Source: Bacteroidota bacterium (GTDB lineage: Bacteria > Bacteroidota > Bacteroidia > Chitinophagales > Chitinophagaceae). From it: a DNA stretch of 5,889 bases. Under the pieces are notes generated by a model. It was not told the DNA's origin and searched no databases. It saw only the letters and a list, made by a program, of their open reading frames with translations. The position numbers were made by a program, and so were the translations under genes. Where the stretch lies: assembly GCA_025361325.1 (NCBI GenBank), contig JANYAL010000131.1, positions 1-5,889 on the forward strand, in the 5' to 3' direction. Shown here in pieces: positions 1 to 5,889 of the stretch; within the stretch, counting starts at the first letter, position 1, and the number at the start of each line of letters is the position of its first letter.

Positions 1-1109
1 AACTTCTGCATCAGGTAATTCTCTTCGTTGGTGCACCGGGCAGAGGAGATGCCTGCAATGTGATCGGGGCCGTAGGTATTCTTAATTTCGGTTAGTTTCG
101 TTGCAATGAAGTCATAGGCCTCTTCCCAGCTTGCTTCTACAAATTCCCCGTTCTTTTTTATGAGTGGTGTCCGAAGTCGGTCGGGGTGATTGTAAAAGGA
201 AAAAGCATAACGGCCTTTTAAACAGGTATGGCCGCCATTGGCCGCTGCATCATAAGGTGCCTGGATGGATTTAATGTTACCAGCTCTTACAGCCACATCC
301 AGGTTGCATCCCACCCCGCAATAAGTGCATACCGTACGCACTTTCTTGTCATATTCAACCGATTTGGACTCAAATACATCGCTAATGGCTGAGGTAGGAC
401 AGGCCTGTGCGCAGGCACCGCAGCTTACACAATCACTTTCTTCAAAGCTCTGCTCCATTCCCTTAATGATATGGCTGTCAAATCCGCGCCCGGCCATGCT
501 TAGCACGAACTGTCCCTGAACTTCATCGCAGGCCCGGACACATCGGAAGCAGTTGATGCATTTGGAGAGATCAGAGGTCATGTAAGGATGGCTGAGGTCT
601 TTATCCCTGTGAAGATGGTTCCTGCCTTCGGGGTACCGAACATCACGTATGCCTACCCGTGCGGCTACCGTCTGCAGTTCACAGTTATTGTTCACTTCAC
701 AGGTAAGGCAATCCAGCGGGTGGTCCGTTAGTACCAGTTCTATAATGTTCCTGCGCAGTTTTTGTATGCGCTGGGAATCCGGGTATATGTAATAGCCCTC
801 CATGACCGGGGTATGGCAGGATGCCTGTGTTTTAACAGGACCGCCAGGCTTCAGTGCCACATCCACGCTGCATACCCGGCAGGAACCAAAGGGTTCCAGG
901 TTGGGAGCATCACACAAAGTGGGCACAGCATCTTTGCCAAAGTTCCTGCGGAGGAAAGCGATGATGGTCTCGCCCTCTTGTATCCCAAAGGGTTGGTCGT
1001 TGATATAGGCGATTTTCGTCTTGGTACCGCCGTTAGCTGCGCCATACAGGACGGTTTTGCCGTTCTCGCCCGTTTGATGCTTGGTCTCTCTTTTGTAAGC
1101 TATAGGCAT
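1..1109 (-). CDS. NAD-dependent formate dehydrogenase, alpha (catalytic) subunit, N-terminal part; 3' end beyond window
   Basis: Large cytoplasmic molybdopterin (Mo or W) subunit that interconverts formate and CO2 and passes electrons to the beta subunit. I translated 369 residues from the ATG at 1107-1109 with no stop. Seen in order: a plant-ferredoxin-type 2Fe-2S domain (about residues 30-105; C66, C77, C80, C98); a NuoG-type His/Cys 4Fe-4S motif (H130, C134, C137, C143); two ferredoxin 4Fe-4S motifs (C184/187/190/194 and C227/230/233/237); then the molybdopterin-oxidoreductase 4Fe-4S domain (C261, C264, C268, C296, with K298 in CLKGR). The final stretch (GISSARCTNEENYLMQK) resembles the E. 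coli FdhF segment shortly before its selenocysteine. The catalytic Cys/Sec should therefore lie roughly 20 codons past the left edge. The family is usually about 900-1000 residues, so well over half is missing. The start lies 2 nt after the beta-subunit stop, implying translational coupling; no clear Shine-Dalgarno is seen. A NuoG or hydrogenase assignment is less likely given the neighbouring fdhD. Confidence 0.93.
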   Translation of the reverse strand, partial: MPIAYKRETKHQTGENGKTVLYGAANGGTKTKIAYINDQPFGIQEGETIIAFLRRNFGKDAVPTLCDAPNLEPFGSCRVCSVDVALKPGGPVKTQASCHTPVMEGYYIYPDSQRIQKLRRNIIELVLTDHPLDCLTCEVNNNCELQTVAARVGIRDVRYPEGRNHLHRDKDLSHPYMTSDLSKCINCFRCVRACDEVQGQFVLSMAGRGFDSHIIKGMEQSFEESDCVSCGACAQACPTSAISDVFESKSVEYDKKVRTVCTYCGVGCNLDVAVRAGNIKSIQAPYDAAANGGHTCLKGRYAFSFYNHPDRLRTPLIKKNGEFVEASWEEAYDFIATKLTEIKNTYGPDHIAGISSARCTNEENYLMQK

Positions 1110-1111
1110 GA

Positions 1112-2767
1112 TCAGGTTCTTTTAAAATAGGGGGATAGTTCCTTATCGAAATAATGAAGCGCATTCTTCACCGGAAGCGGCAGTCCTCCGCCCAGGGCAC
1201 AAAGCGATCCGATCTCCAGTGTCTCCAGCAGGTCATCGAATAATTTTCTTTCAATCTTATAATCGCCTTCCTGTGCCTTCCTGAGTAATTCATATCCCCT
1301 GGTAGATCCCAGCCGGCAGGGGAAGCATTTTCCGCAGCTTTCATGTGCGGTGAATTGGAACAGGTGCTCCAGGTATCTCACCAGGGGGAAAACTTCGGGT
1401 ATACACACGATGGACGCATGCCCCAGGAGGAATCCGTGCTGGGAGAAAGATTCAAAGTCAATGGTAAGTTCATCGATCTTCCCAACAGGCACCAGTCCGC
1501 CCAGGGGGCCGCCAATATGCATGGCTTTGATCGCTGTTCTGAATCCTCCTCCAAGTTCGTTCACAACCAGGGAAAGCGGAGTTCCCATCTCCACTTCATA
1601 GATACCCGGTCTTTTGAAGAAGCCATCCAGTGACACCAGTTTGGTTCCGGTAGATCTGCCCACGCCAAGAGACGCAAAGGCTTTTCCGCCATTTTGTATG
1701 ATATAAGGTATGCAGGCGAGGGTTTCAACATTATTGACCACGGTCGGTTTATTGAAAAGGCCCTGTTGTACAGGGTAGGGTGGGCGCACCCGTACTTCAG
1801 GACGTTGCCCTTCGATGGATGACAACAATGCCGTTTCCTCGCCACAGATATATGCGCCCTGCGCCCGGATGACCTTAAAATGGAAATTAAAACCGGAGTT
1901 CAGTATATTCTCTCCAAGTAGTTGGCGTTCTTGCAGTGCTTGAACAGCATCCCCGATGATCGTGATGGCTTCAGGGTATTCTGCCCGGATATACACGACG
2001 CCTGTCTCCACACCGGTTATATATCCTGCTGTCATCATGCCCAGCAACACGAGATAGGGGTGTTGTTCCAGCAGGTAACGGTCACTGTAAGCGCCGGGAT
2101 CACCTTCATCTGCATTGCATACGATGAATTTTGTTTGACCGGCAGCCTCTCTACAGGCATTGAGTTTGAAAGCGATGGGGAAGCCTGCTCCCCCGCGTCC
2201 GCGGAGGCCTGATGTGGTCAATTCACTGAGGAGTTCGGTCGCAGGGTGTTTCAGTGTTTCACTCCATAGGGCTTGGTACGCTTCCAGGCCCGGGGAAGCA
2301 GTCGTAAGAACCGGTGTGCCCAGGAAGGAAACAGGGTAACGGTCAGTGATTTGGGTATTGTTTTTTTTGATCTCGCCGATCTGGTCAATGGCCGTTCCGG
2401 AATAATTCTTTCCATCAAAATAAAAGGAACTGTTTTCATGGCACCTGCCCAGGCAACACATCTCGCCGATCTCATTGGATTCAAAATGTATTGATAACTT
2501 TTCTTTTAAAGCTTCCTGTGTTCCCGCGGTCATGCAAGAACTGCCATTGCAGACATATACTTTCTTTCCTTTATTCTCCTGTCTTAAGAGGTCATAGAAG
2601 CTTGCGGCACCATATACATTGGCTGTACCCATGACGAACTCCGTGGCGAGTTGATCCATTCTTTCCAAAGAGGGTGTGCCGGCAGGCTGTGCGGCTATGC
2701 CCAGTTGCTCAAATAGATTCTCTGTCAATCCTTTTCTTCCGGCAAGTTCACTCAGGTTCTTGGACAT
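1112..2767 (-). CDS. Formate dehydrogenase beta subunit, NuoE-NuoF fusion (FMN, NAD(H)-binding)
   Basis: Diaphorase subunit that accepts electrons from the alpha subunit and reduces NAD+ through FMN. Residue numbers here count from the alternative TTG at 2791; subtract 8 for the ATG start. The N-terminal third is NuoE-like: a helical region, then a thioredoxin-like 2Fe-2S site with CxxxxC (C81, C86) and CxxxC (C113, C117). The rest is NuoF: the FMN/NAD-binding glycine-rich GLRGRGGAGFP (195-205), NADEGDPGAYSDR (226-238), GAYICGEETALL (312-323), an SLBB-like segment around HIGGPLGG (425-432), and a C-terminal 4Fe-4S site (C486, C489, C492, C531). It ends soon after that site, without the extra C-terminal ferredoxin domain seen in HydB-type bifurcating subunits. 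I prefer the ATG at 2765-2767 (551 aa, 17 nt after the upstream stop). The in-frame TTG at 2791 would add eight residues and overlap the upstream gene. No strong Shine-Dalgarno is seen at either start. Confidence 0.93.
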   Translation of the reverse strand: MSKNLSELAGRKGLTENLFEQLGIAAQPAGTPSLERMDQLATEFVMGTANVYGAASFYDLLRQENKGKKVYVCNGSSCMTAGTQEALKEKLSIHFESNEIGEMCCLGRCHENSSFYFDGKNYSGTAIDQIGEIKKNNTQITDRYPVSFLGTPVLTTASPGLEAYQALWSETLKHPATELLSELTTSGLRGRGGAGFPIAFKLNACREAAGQTKFIVCNADEGDPGAYSDRYLLEQHPYLVLLGMMTAGYITGVETGVVYIRAEYPEAITIIGDAVQALQERQLLGENILNSGFNFHFKVIRAQGAYICGEETALLSSIEGQRPEVRVRPPYPVQQGLFNKPTVVNNVETLACIPYIIQNGGKAFASLGVGRSTGTKLVSLDGFFKRPGIYEVEMGTPLSLVVNELGGGFRTAIKAMHIGGPLGGLVPVGKIDELTIDFESFSQHGFLLGHASIVCIPEVFPLVRYLEHLFQFTAHESCGKCFPCRLGSTRGYELLRKAQEGDYKIERKLFDDLLETLEIGSLCALGGGLPLPVKNALHYFDKELSPYFKRT

Positions 2768-2784
2768 GTTGTTCAATTTTACAA

Positions 2785-3156
2785 TCAACAAACGGCATTG
2801 GGGTTCGGAAAATTATCTTCCTGGTCTTCCGTAGTGTTCTCCAGGCAAACAAAATCCTTTTCTATCAGCAGGTTTAAAAGGCCGCCATTTTCGATATCTA
2901 TGTTATTGTCGTATCCTATAACATCCGTGGTCGTCCATTCCTTTGCCATTCGCTCAGGAACAAATACACTGATCCTATTTCCCTGGAACAAGGCTTCCAG
3001 TTTGTCGATGCCGGCTTTTCGTTCTAAAGCATAAACAAAAGTGATACCGTTGTTGAATTCAGTCTCTTCTACAAGCAATCCATGTTCACCAAAGTTAACA
3101 ATTTCTGACCTGGTGACCCGAAGCCTGATTGAATTGCCTTTGATCCGGAGTTTCAT
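2785..3156 (-). CDS. Small conserved-type protein of unknown function in the formate dehydrogenase operon (possibly DUF7009-like)
   Basis: A 123-residue soluble protein with no signal peptide, membrane segment or recognised catalytic motif. The N-terminus (MKLRIKGNSIRLRVTRSEI) is basic and beta-strand-like. It is followed by alternating hydrophobic strands, an acidic middle, EKDFVCL near residue 100, and an acidic tail EDQEDNFPNPNA that ends in Cys. From memory, this pattern (start MK-R-IKGNSIR, tail with EKDF-CL and D-(F/Y)PNP) matches a family of small proteins named DUF7009. I could not search, so that name is tentative and no function follows from it. The gene lies 11 nt after fdhD and about 17 nt before the beta subunit, on the same strand and with a normal ATG, so it is very probably cotranscribed. 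Its position suggests a role in formate dehydrogenase maturation or assembly, which is inference from context only. Two cysteines (in EKDFVCL and at the C-terminus) are the only obvious candidate ligands. Confidence 0.85.
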   Translation of the reverse strand: MKLRIKGNSIRLRVTRSEIVNFGEHGLLVEETEFNNGITFVYALERKAGIDKLEALFQGNRISVFVPERMAKEWTTTDVIGYDNNIDIENGGLLNLLIEKDFVCLENTTEDQEDNFPNPNAVC

Positions 3157-3167
3157 ATTTTAAATTC

Positions 3168-4040
3168 TTATTTTAATAATACGATCCGCTGATCCCCCGA
3201 ATAGATATTGAACCGGTTGTCGCGTAGAAAACCCGCCAGGGTGATCTGTAATTCCCGGGCCAACCCCACCGCCAGGCTGGATGGCGCACCCACTGCACAT
3301 ATGATCTTTATCCCGGCCATAGCTGCTTTTTGTATCAGTTCAAAACTGGCTCTTCCACTCAACAGCAGGATGTGGTGGTTGAGTGGCAGGTCACCCGAAG
3401 CCAGTGCAGCGCCAACCAGTTTATCCAGTGCATTATGTCTGCCAACATCCTCGCGGGTTAGTAACAGGTTGCCCTTGAGGTCAAATAATGCTGAAGCATG
3501 TAAGCCGCCGGTGTATTCAAAGACTTCCTGTTGTTTGCGCAATGAACCAGGGAGCCCGGTGAGCACGCTAGCCTCAACTGTCAATGAATCCTTGGACGGG
3601 GGTATGTCAAAAACATTCCTGACTGCATCGATCGATGACTTGCCGCAGACTCCGCAACTGGAAGAAGTATAAAAATGTCGTTCAATTTTTTTAGGGTCAA
3701 AGCCAATACCGGGCTGCAATTCTACCAAAATGATGCGGTCTCCATTCAGCGATGTGTTCAACCCGGTGTAAAAGCGCGTGCTCAGGATGTCATTTTTATC
3801 TTTTATGATCCCTTCAGTGAAAAGAAATCCGTTGGCCAGGTCAAATTCATTGCCCGGCGTACACATGGTTACAGAAATACTTTTTTGCTGTCTACTGTCC
3901 GCAGCTCCATGAAGGATCCTGATCTCCAGGGGCTCTTCAACTGCAAGCAGGTCATTCTCCTTTTGTTCCGAATAGGTACAGCTACCGGCAACTGCTGTTA
4001 CCCTGCTTATCTGTATTGTTGACACAGATGGATGTTGCAT
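3168..4040 (-). CDS. fdhD: Formate dehydrogenase accessory sulfurtransferase FdhD
   Basis: FdhD receives sulfur from a cysteine desulfurase and transfers it to the molybdopterin cofactor of formate dehydrogenase, a step needed for enzyme activity. The 290-residue protein is close to the usual length (E. coli FdhD has 277). It carries the diagnostic CGVC motif at C129-C132 within SSSCGVCGKSSID, corresponding to the two sulfur-handling cysteines of the E. coli protein. Further family signatures are EEPLEIR (35-41), ANGFLFTEGI (69-78), TREDVGRHNALDKL (195-208), LLSGRASFELIQKAA (226-240) and GAPSSLAVGLA (251-261). The ATG at 4038-4040 is the start; no Shine-Dalgarno is visible, but a TAnnTTTG box lies directly upstream. 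It heads the run that continues with the small unknown gene and both dehydrogenase subunits, consistent with maturing the alpha subunit encoded here. It is complete and shows no missing key residue. Confidence 0.96.
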   Translation of the reverse strand: MQHPSVSTIQISRVTAVAGSCTYSEQKENDLLAVEEPLEIRILHGAADSRQQKSISVTMCTPGNEFDLANGFLFTEGIIKDKNDILSTRFYTGLNTSLNGDRIILVELQPGIGFDPKKIERHFYTSSSCGVCGKSSIDAVRNVFDIPPSKDSLTVEASVLTGLPGSLRKQQEVFEYTGGLHASALFDLKGNLLLTREDVGRHNALDKLVGAALASGDLPLNHHILLLSGRASFELIQKAAMAGIKIICAVGAPSSLAVGLARELQITLAGFLRDNRFNIYSGDQRIVLLK

Positions 4041-4044
4041 ATAC

Positions 4045-4052
4045 CAAATTTA
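4045..4052 (-). promoter_or_regulatory. Putative Bacteroidota -7 promoter box upstream of fdhD
   Basis: The minus strand reads TAAATTTG, an exact match to the Bacteroidota -7 consensus TAnnTTTG, ending only 4 nt before the fdhD ATG. A transcript from it would start at or very near the ATG and be almost leaderless. I do not see a convincing -33 TTG at the usual spacing (the nearest TTG is only 14 nt upstream of the box). The match may therefore be chance in AT-rich DNA. Confidence 0.3.
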
Positions 4053-4086
4053 ACAATAATCAGGTGCAATGGGAAATTAATAAAGT

Positions 4087-4249
4087 GAATAGTGTAGGGC
4101 AAATAATGAATAGGGAAGGAGCATATTCGAATTGTTACTGTATTATTGTGACATCTGGTACAGTCAATAGAAATGTTTCATTTTACGCTGTTGCTATATC
4201 CTGCAGGTTTGTAATACTGATCCTTTACTAAGACGCTCCTACACTATTC
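4087..4249. repeat. Exact 12-bp inverted repeat bounding a 163-bp element
   Basis: GAATAGTGTAGG at 4087-4098 is the perfect reverse complement of CCTACACTATTC at 4238-4249, with 139 bp between the arms. The match stops sharply on both sides. A pair this long is unlikely by chance in a 225-bp gap. The interval holds a further hairpin. It could be a long-range stem in the fhs-fdhD transcript, or the terminal repeats of a small non-coding mobile element; I see no flanking target-site duplication. Confidence 0.55.
4131..4168. repeat. Bulged hairpin nested inside the larger inverted repeat
   Basis: ATTG-TT-ACTGTA at 4131-4142 pairs with TACAGTCAAT at 4159-4168. This forms a 10-bp stem broken by a 2-nt bulge, around a 16-nt loop. 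No T-tract follows on either strand, so it is not a standard terminator. It could be an RNA structural element or a dyad for a regulator; no regulator is identified. Confidence 0.45.
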
Positions 4250-4265
4250 TCAATTTCTCTTCCCC

Positions 4266-5889
4266 TCACGACAATCCGGTAATCTTTCCATTATTGTCAA
4301 TATCCATACCTTCTGAAGCAGGTATTGTTGGCAGACCGGGCATACGCATCATATCTCCAAGTATCGGAATCACAAATCCGGCACCCGCTGCAAATTCAAA
4401 TTCCCTGACGGTGATGATGAAGTTGCGTGGACGACCGATCTTGGTCTCATTGTCTGAGAATGACTTTTGTGTTTTAGCCATGCATACAGGCAGTTTGTCA
4501 AAACCAAGTTCTTTTATCGTTTTTAAACCTTCCCTTGCCTTCGGAGCGTATTCCACATCGTCTGCACCATAGATTTCTGTTGCAATGGTCTTTATCTTTT
4601 GTTCTACGGAAATGTTCCAGTCGTACAAGGGCCTGAATTGGTTAATTCCACTTTCGATTATGTCCACTACAGCCTGGGCCAGTTCTTTCGTTCCTTCACC
4701 ACCATGTGCCCAGCAATCACTAAATACCGCCCGTACACCATGCTTTGCCGTTTCACTGATGACGAATTCTATTTCTTCCGGGGCATCGGTCTCAAAATGG
4801 TTGATGGCCACTACAGGAGTCATGCCGAATTTCTTAAGGTTTTCTATATGCTTTTCCAGGTTCTCATATCCCTTCCTCACCATTTCAAGGTTCGGGGAAT
4901 TGAACTCATTCTTTTTTGCTCCGCCATGGTACCGCAGGGCACGGATGGTGGCAACCAATACTACAGCATCGGGTTTCAGCCCGGAATAGCCGCATTTGAT
5001 GTTCATGAACTTTTCAGCACCAAGATCAGCTCCGAAGCCAGCTTCCGTTACTATATAATCAGCGAGCGACATGCCCATTTTGGTAGCAATAATGGTATTT
5101 GTACCCTGTGCTATATTGGCAAAGGGCCCTCCATGCAGGATCGCCGGGTTACCTTCCAGTGTCTGTACCAAATTGGGTTTGATAGCCTCCTTCATCAGTA
5201 CTGCCATGGCACCCTCTGCATTAAGTTGTCGGGCATATACGGGCTCACCCTGTTTGGTAAAACCCACCAAAATCTTCCCCAGACGTTCTTTCAGGTCATC
5301 CAGGTTCTTCGACATGCACAGTATAGCCATCACTTCCGATGCCGCGGTTATATTGAATCCGTCAGAGCGGGGCATGCCGTTGGCAGTGCCACCCAGACCG
5401 ATGACTGTATTCCGTAACGCACGGTCATTCATGTCCATCACCCTTTTCCAGACCACGGTGCGCGGATCGATGTGAAGGCTTCTTGTCTTGCTCTGAATAT
5501 TATTATCGATAAGGGCAGCCAGCAGGTTATTGGCCTTCTCAACGGCACTGAAATCACCGGTGAAATGAAGGTTGATGTCCTCCATTGGGATCACCTGTGC
5601 ATATCCTCCTCCGGCAGCACCTCCCTTGATGCCGAAGACAGGTCCCAGGGAAGGTTCACGCAATACTGGCATGGCCTTTTTGCCGATCTTGTACAGCCCG
5701 TCCGCAAGCCCGACCGTAGTGGTGGTCTTTCCTTCTCCGGCAGGGGTAGGACTAATAGCTGTTACAAGGATGAGTTTGCTTTTCCGGATCTTTTCCTCAT
5801 CAATCAGTTTAAGCGGAAGTTTGGCCTTATACTTTCCGTAATATTCCAGATCGTCATTGGAGATGCCGGTTTTGGCAGCAATCTCTTTA
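4266..5889 (-). CDS. fhs: Formate--tetrahydrofolate ligase (10-formyl-THF synthetase), 5' end beyond window
   Basis: Cytoplasmic enzyme that uses ATP to join formate to tetrahydrofolate, giving 10-formyl-THF for purine, fMet and serine/one-carbon metabolism. The frame is open from the right edge to a TGA at 4266-4268, giving 540 residues. An internal Met at 5672 is not the start, because conserved sequence continues upstream of it. That upstream part includes DLEYYGKYKAKL and the nucleotide-binding loop PTPAGEGKTTTT (bases 5715-5750). Downstream are the family signatures KGGAAGGGYAQVIPMEDINL, HFTGD, RQLNAEGAMAVLMKEAIKPN, HGGPFANIAQGTNT, EAGFGADLGAEKF and, near the end, MPGLPTIPASEGMDID. The family is about 555-560 residues, so only some 15-20 N-terminal residues are missing. 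It lies on the same strand as the formate dehydrogenase genes, 225 bp upstream of fdhD. The two enzymes share formate as substrate, so the locus links formate activation with formate oxidation. Confidence 0.97.
   Translation of the reverse strand, partial: KEIAAKTGISNDDLEYYGKYKAKLPLKLIDEEKIRKSKLILVTAISPTPAGEGKTTTTVGLADGLYKIGKKAMPVLREPSLGPVFGIKGGAAGGGYAQVIPMEDINLHFTGDFSAVEKANNLLAALIDNNIQSKTRSLHIDPRTVVWKRVMDMNDRALRNTVIGLGGTANGMPRSDGFNITAASEVMAILCMSKNLDDLKERLGKILVGFTKQGEPVYARQLNAEGAMAVLMKEAIKPNLVQTLEGNPAILHGGPFANIAQGTNTIIATKMGMSLADYIVTEAGFGADLGAEKFMNIKCGYSGLKPDAVVLVATIRALRYHGGAKKNEFNSPNLEMVRKGYENLEKHIENLKKFGMTPVVAINHFETDAPEEIEFVISETAKHGVRAVFSDCWAHGGEGTKELAQAVVDIIESGINQFRPLYDWNISVEQKIKTIATEIYGADDVEYAPKAREGLKTIKELGFDKLPVCMAKTQKSFSDNETKIGRPRNFIITVREFEFAAGAGFVIPILGDMMRMPGLPTIPASEGMDIDNNGKITGLS

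Larger units (their letters stand above)
4041..4265. other. Intergenic region between fhs and fdhD
   Basis: This is the only sizeable non-coding stretch (225 bp) and is more AT-rich than the flanking genes. It contains a long-range 12-bp inverted repeat, a nested bulged hairpin, a short AAATG/CATTT hairpin (4171-4183), the 8-bp palindrome CCTGCAGG (4200-4207), and a putative promoter box next to fdhD. I see no GC-rich stem followed by a T-tract on either strand, so no intrinsic terminator for fhs is called. No tRNA or recognised riboswitch is seen. A 71-codon plus-strand frame crosses it but looks like chance. Confidence 0.8.

Noticed and set aside
762..1130. Plus-strand open frame (122 codons) opposite the start of the alpha subunit
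   Set aside because: The opposite strand encodes the conserved 2Fe-2S domain with all cluster cysteines; the plus-strand product has no recognisable features.
3208..3672. Plus-strand open frame (154 codons) opposite fdhD
   Set aside because: Antisense shadow of the well-conserved FdhD coding sequence.
4143..4158. CRP/FNR-type operator suggested by TGTGA in the hairpin loop
   Set aside because: Only one half-site is present with no matching TCACA/ATCAA partner at the right spacing.
4131..4168. Intrinsic terminator for fhs
   Set aside because: The stem is AT-rich with a bulge and a 16-nt loop, and no T-tract follows on the transcribed strand.
4016..4231. Plus-strand 71-codon frame across the intergenic gap
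   Set aside because: It begins inside fdhD on the opposite strand, has no Shine-Dalgarno, has unconvincing composition and spans the inverted-repeat element; likely a chance frame.
4599..5417. Long plus-strand open frame (272 codons) opposite fhs
   Set aside because: It lies wholly antisense to the clearly conserved fhs frame, and its translation shows no family motif and looks like a shadow of that coding sequence.
4266..5672. Ligase starting at the internal Met at 5672
   Set aside because: The frame stays open to the right edge and encodes the conserved nucleotide-binding loop upstream of that Met, so the true start is outside the window.
1..5889. CRISPR array, tRNA or rRNA genes, transposase or defence system
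   Set aside because: No regularly spaced repeats, no tRNA-like cloverleaf and no transposase or nuclease motifs were seen; nearly all sequence is accounted for by formate-metabolism genes.

Overview
All genes in this window lie on the minus strand, so it reads from right to left. It carries a compact formate-metabolism locus. In transcription order: formate--tetrahydrofolate ligase (fhs, 5' end cut by the right edge); a 225-bp gap; the formate dehydrogenase sulfurtransferase fdhD; a small conserved-looking protein of unknown function; a fused NuoE/NuoF-type NADH-binding beta subunit of formate dehydrogenase; and the large molybdenum/tungsten catalytic alpha subunit (3' end cut by the left edge). 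The alpha subunit has no complete reading frame here, but 369 residues can be read without a stop from an ATG at 1109.

The four genes from fdhD to the alpha subunit are tightly packed (gaps of 11, about 17 and 2 nt) and are almost certainly one operon. fhs is separated by the only non-coding stretch. I see no convincing intrinsic terminator there, so read-through from fhs is possible. The gap holds an exact 12-bp inverted repeat with arms about 140 bp apart, and a hairpin with a 10-bp stem and a 2-nt bulge nested inside it. It also holds a TAnnTTTG box immediately upstream of fdhD.

The organism looks like a member of the Bacteroidota, perhaps Chitinophagaceae-like. The reasons are the weak or absent Shine-Dalgarno sequences at every start, the Bacteroidota-style TAnnTTTG box, moderate GC and the protein style. 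This is inference, not proof.

Functionally, the dehydrogenase would couple formate oxidation to NAD+ reduction (or the reverse) in the cytoplasm. The electron path would be molybdopterin and Fe-S clusters in alpha, then Fe-S and FMN in beta, then NAD+. FdhD would deliver sulfur to the alpha-subunit cofactor. Fhs competes for the same formate, using ATP to make 10-formyl-tetrahydrofolate. The cluster therefore sits at the branch between burning formate for NADH and assimilating it into one-carbon metabolism. The genes are recognisable families. The less explained parts are the small unknown protein inside the operon and the structured intergenic element.
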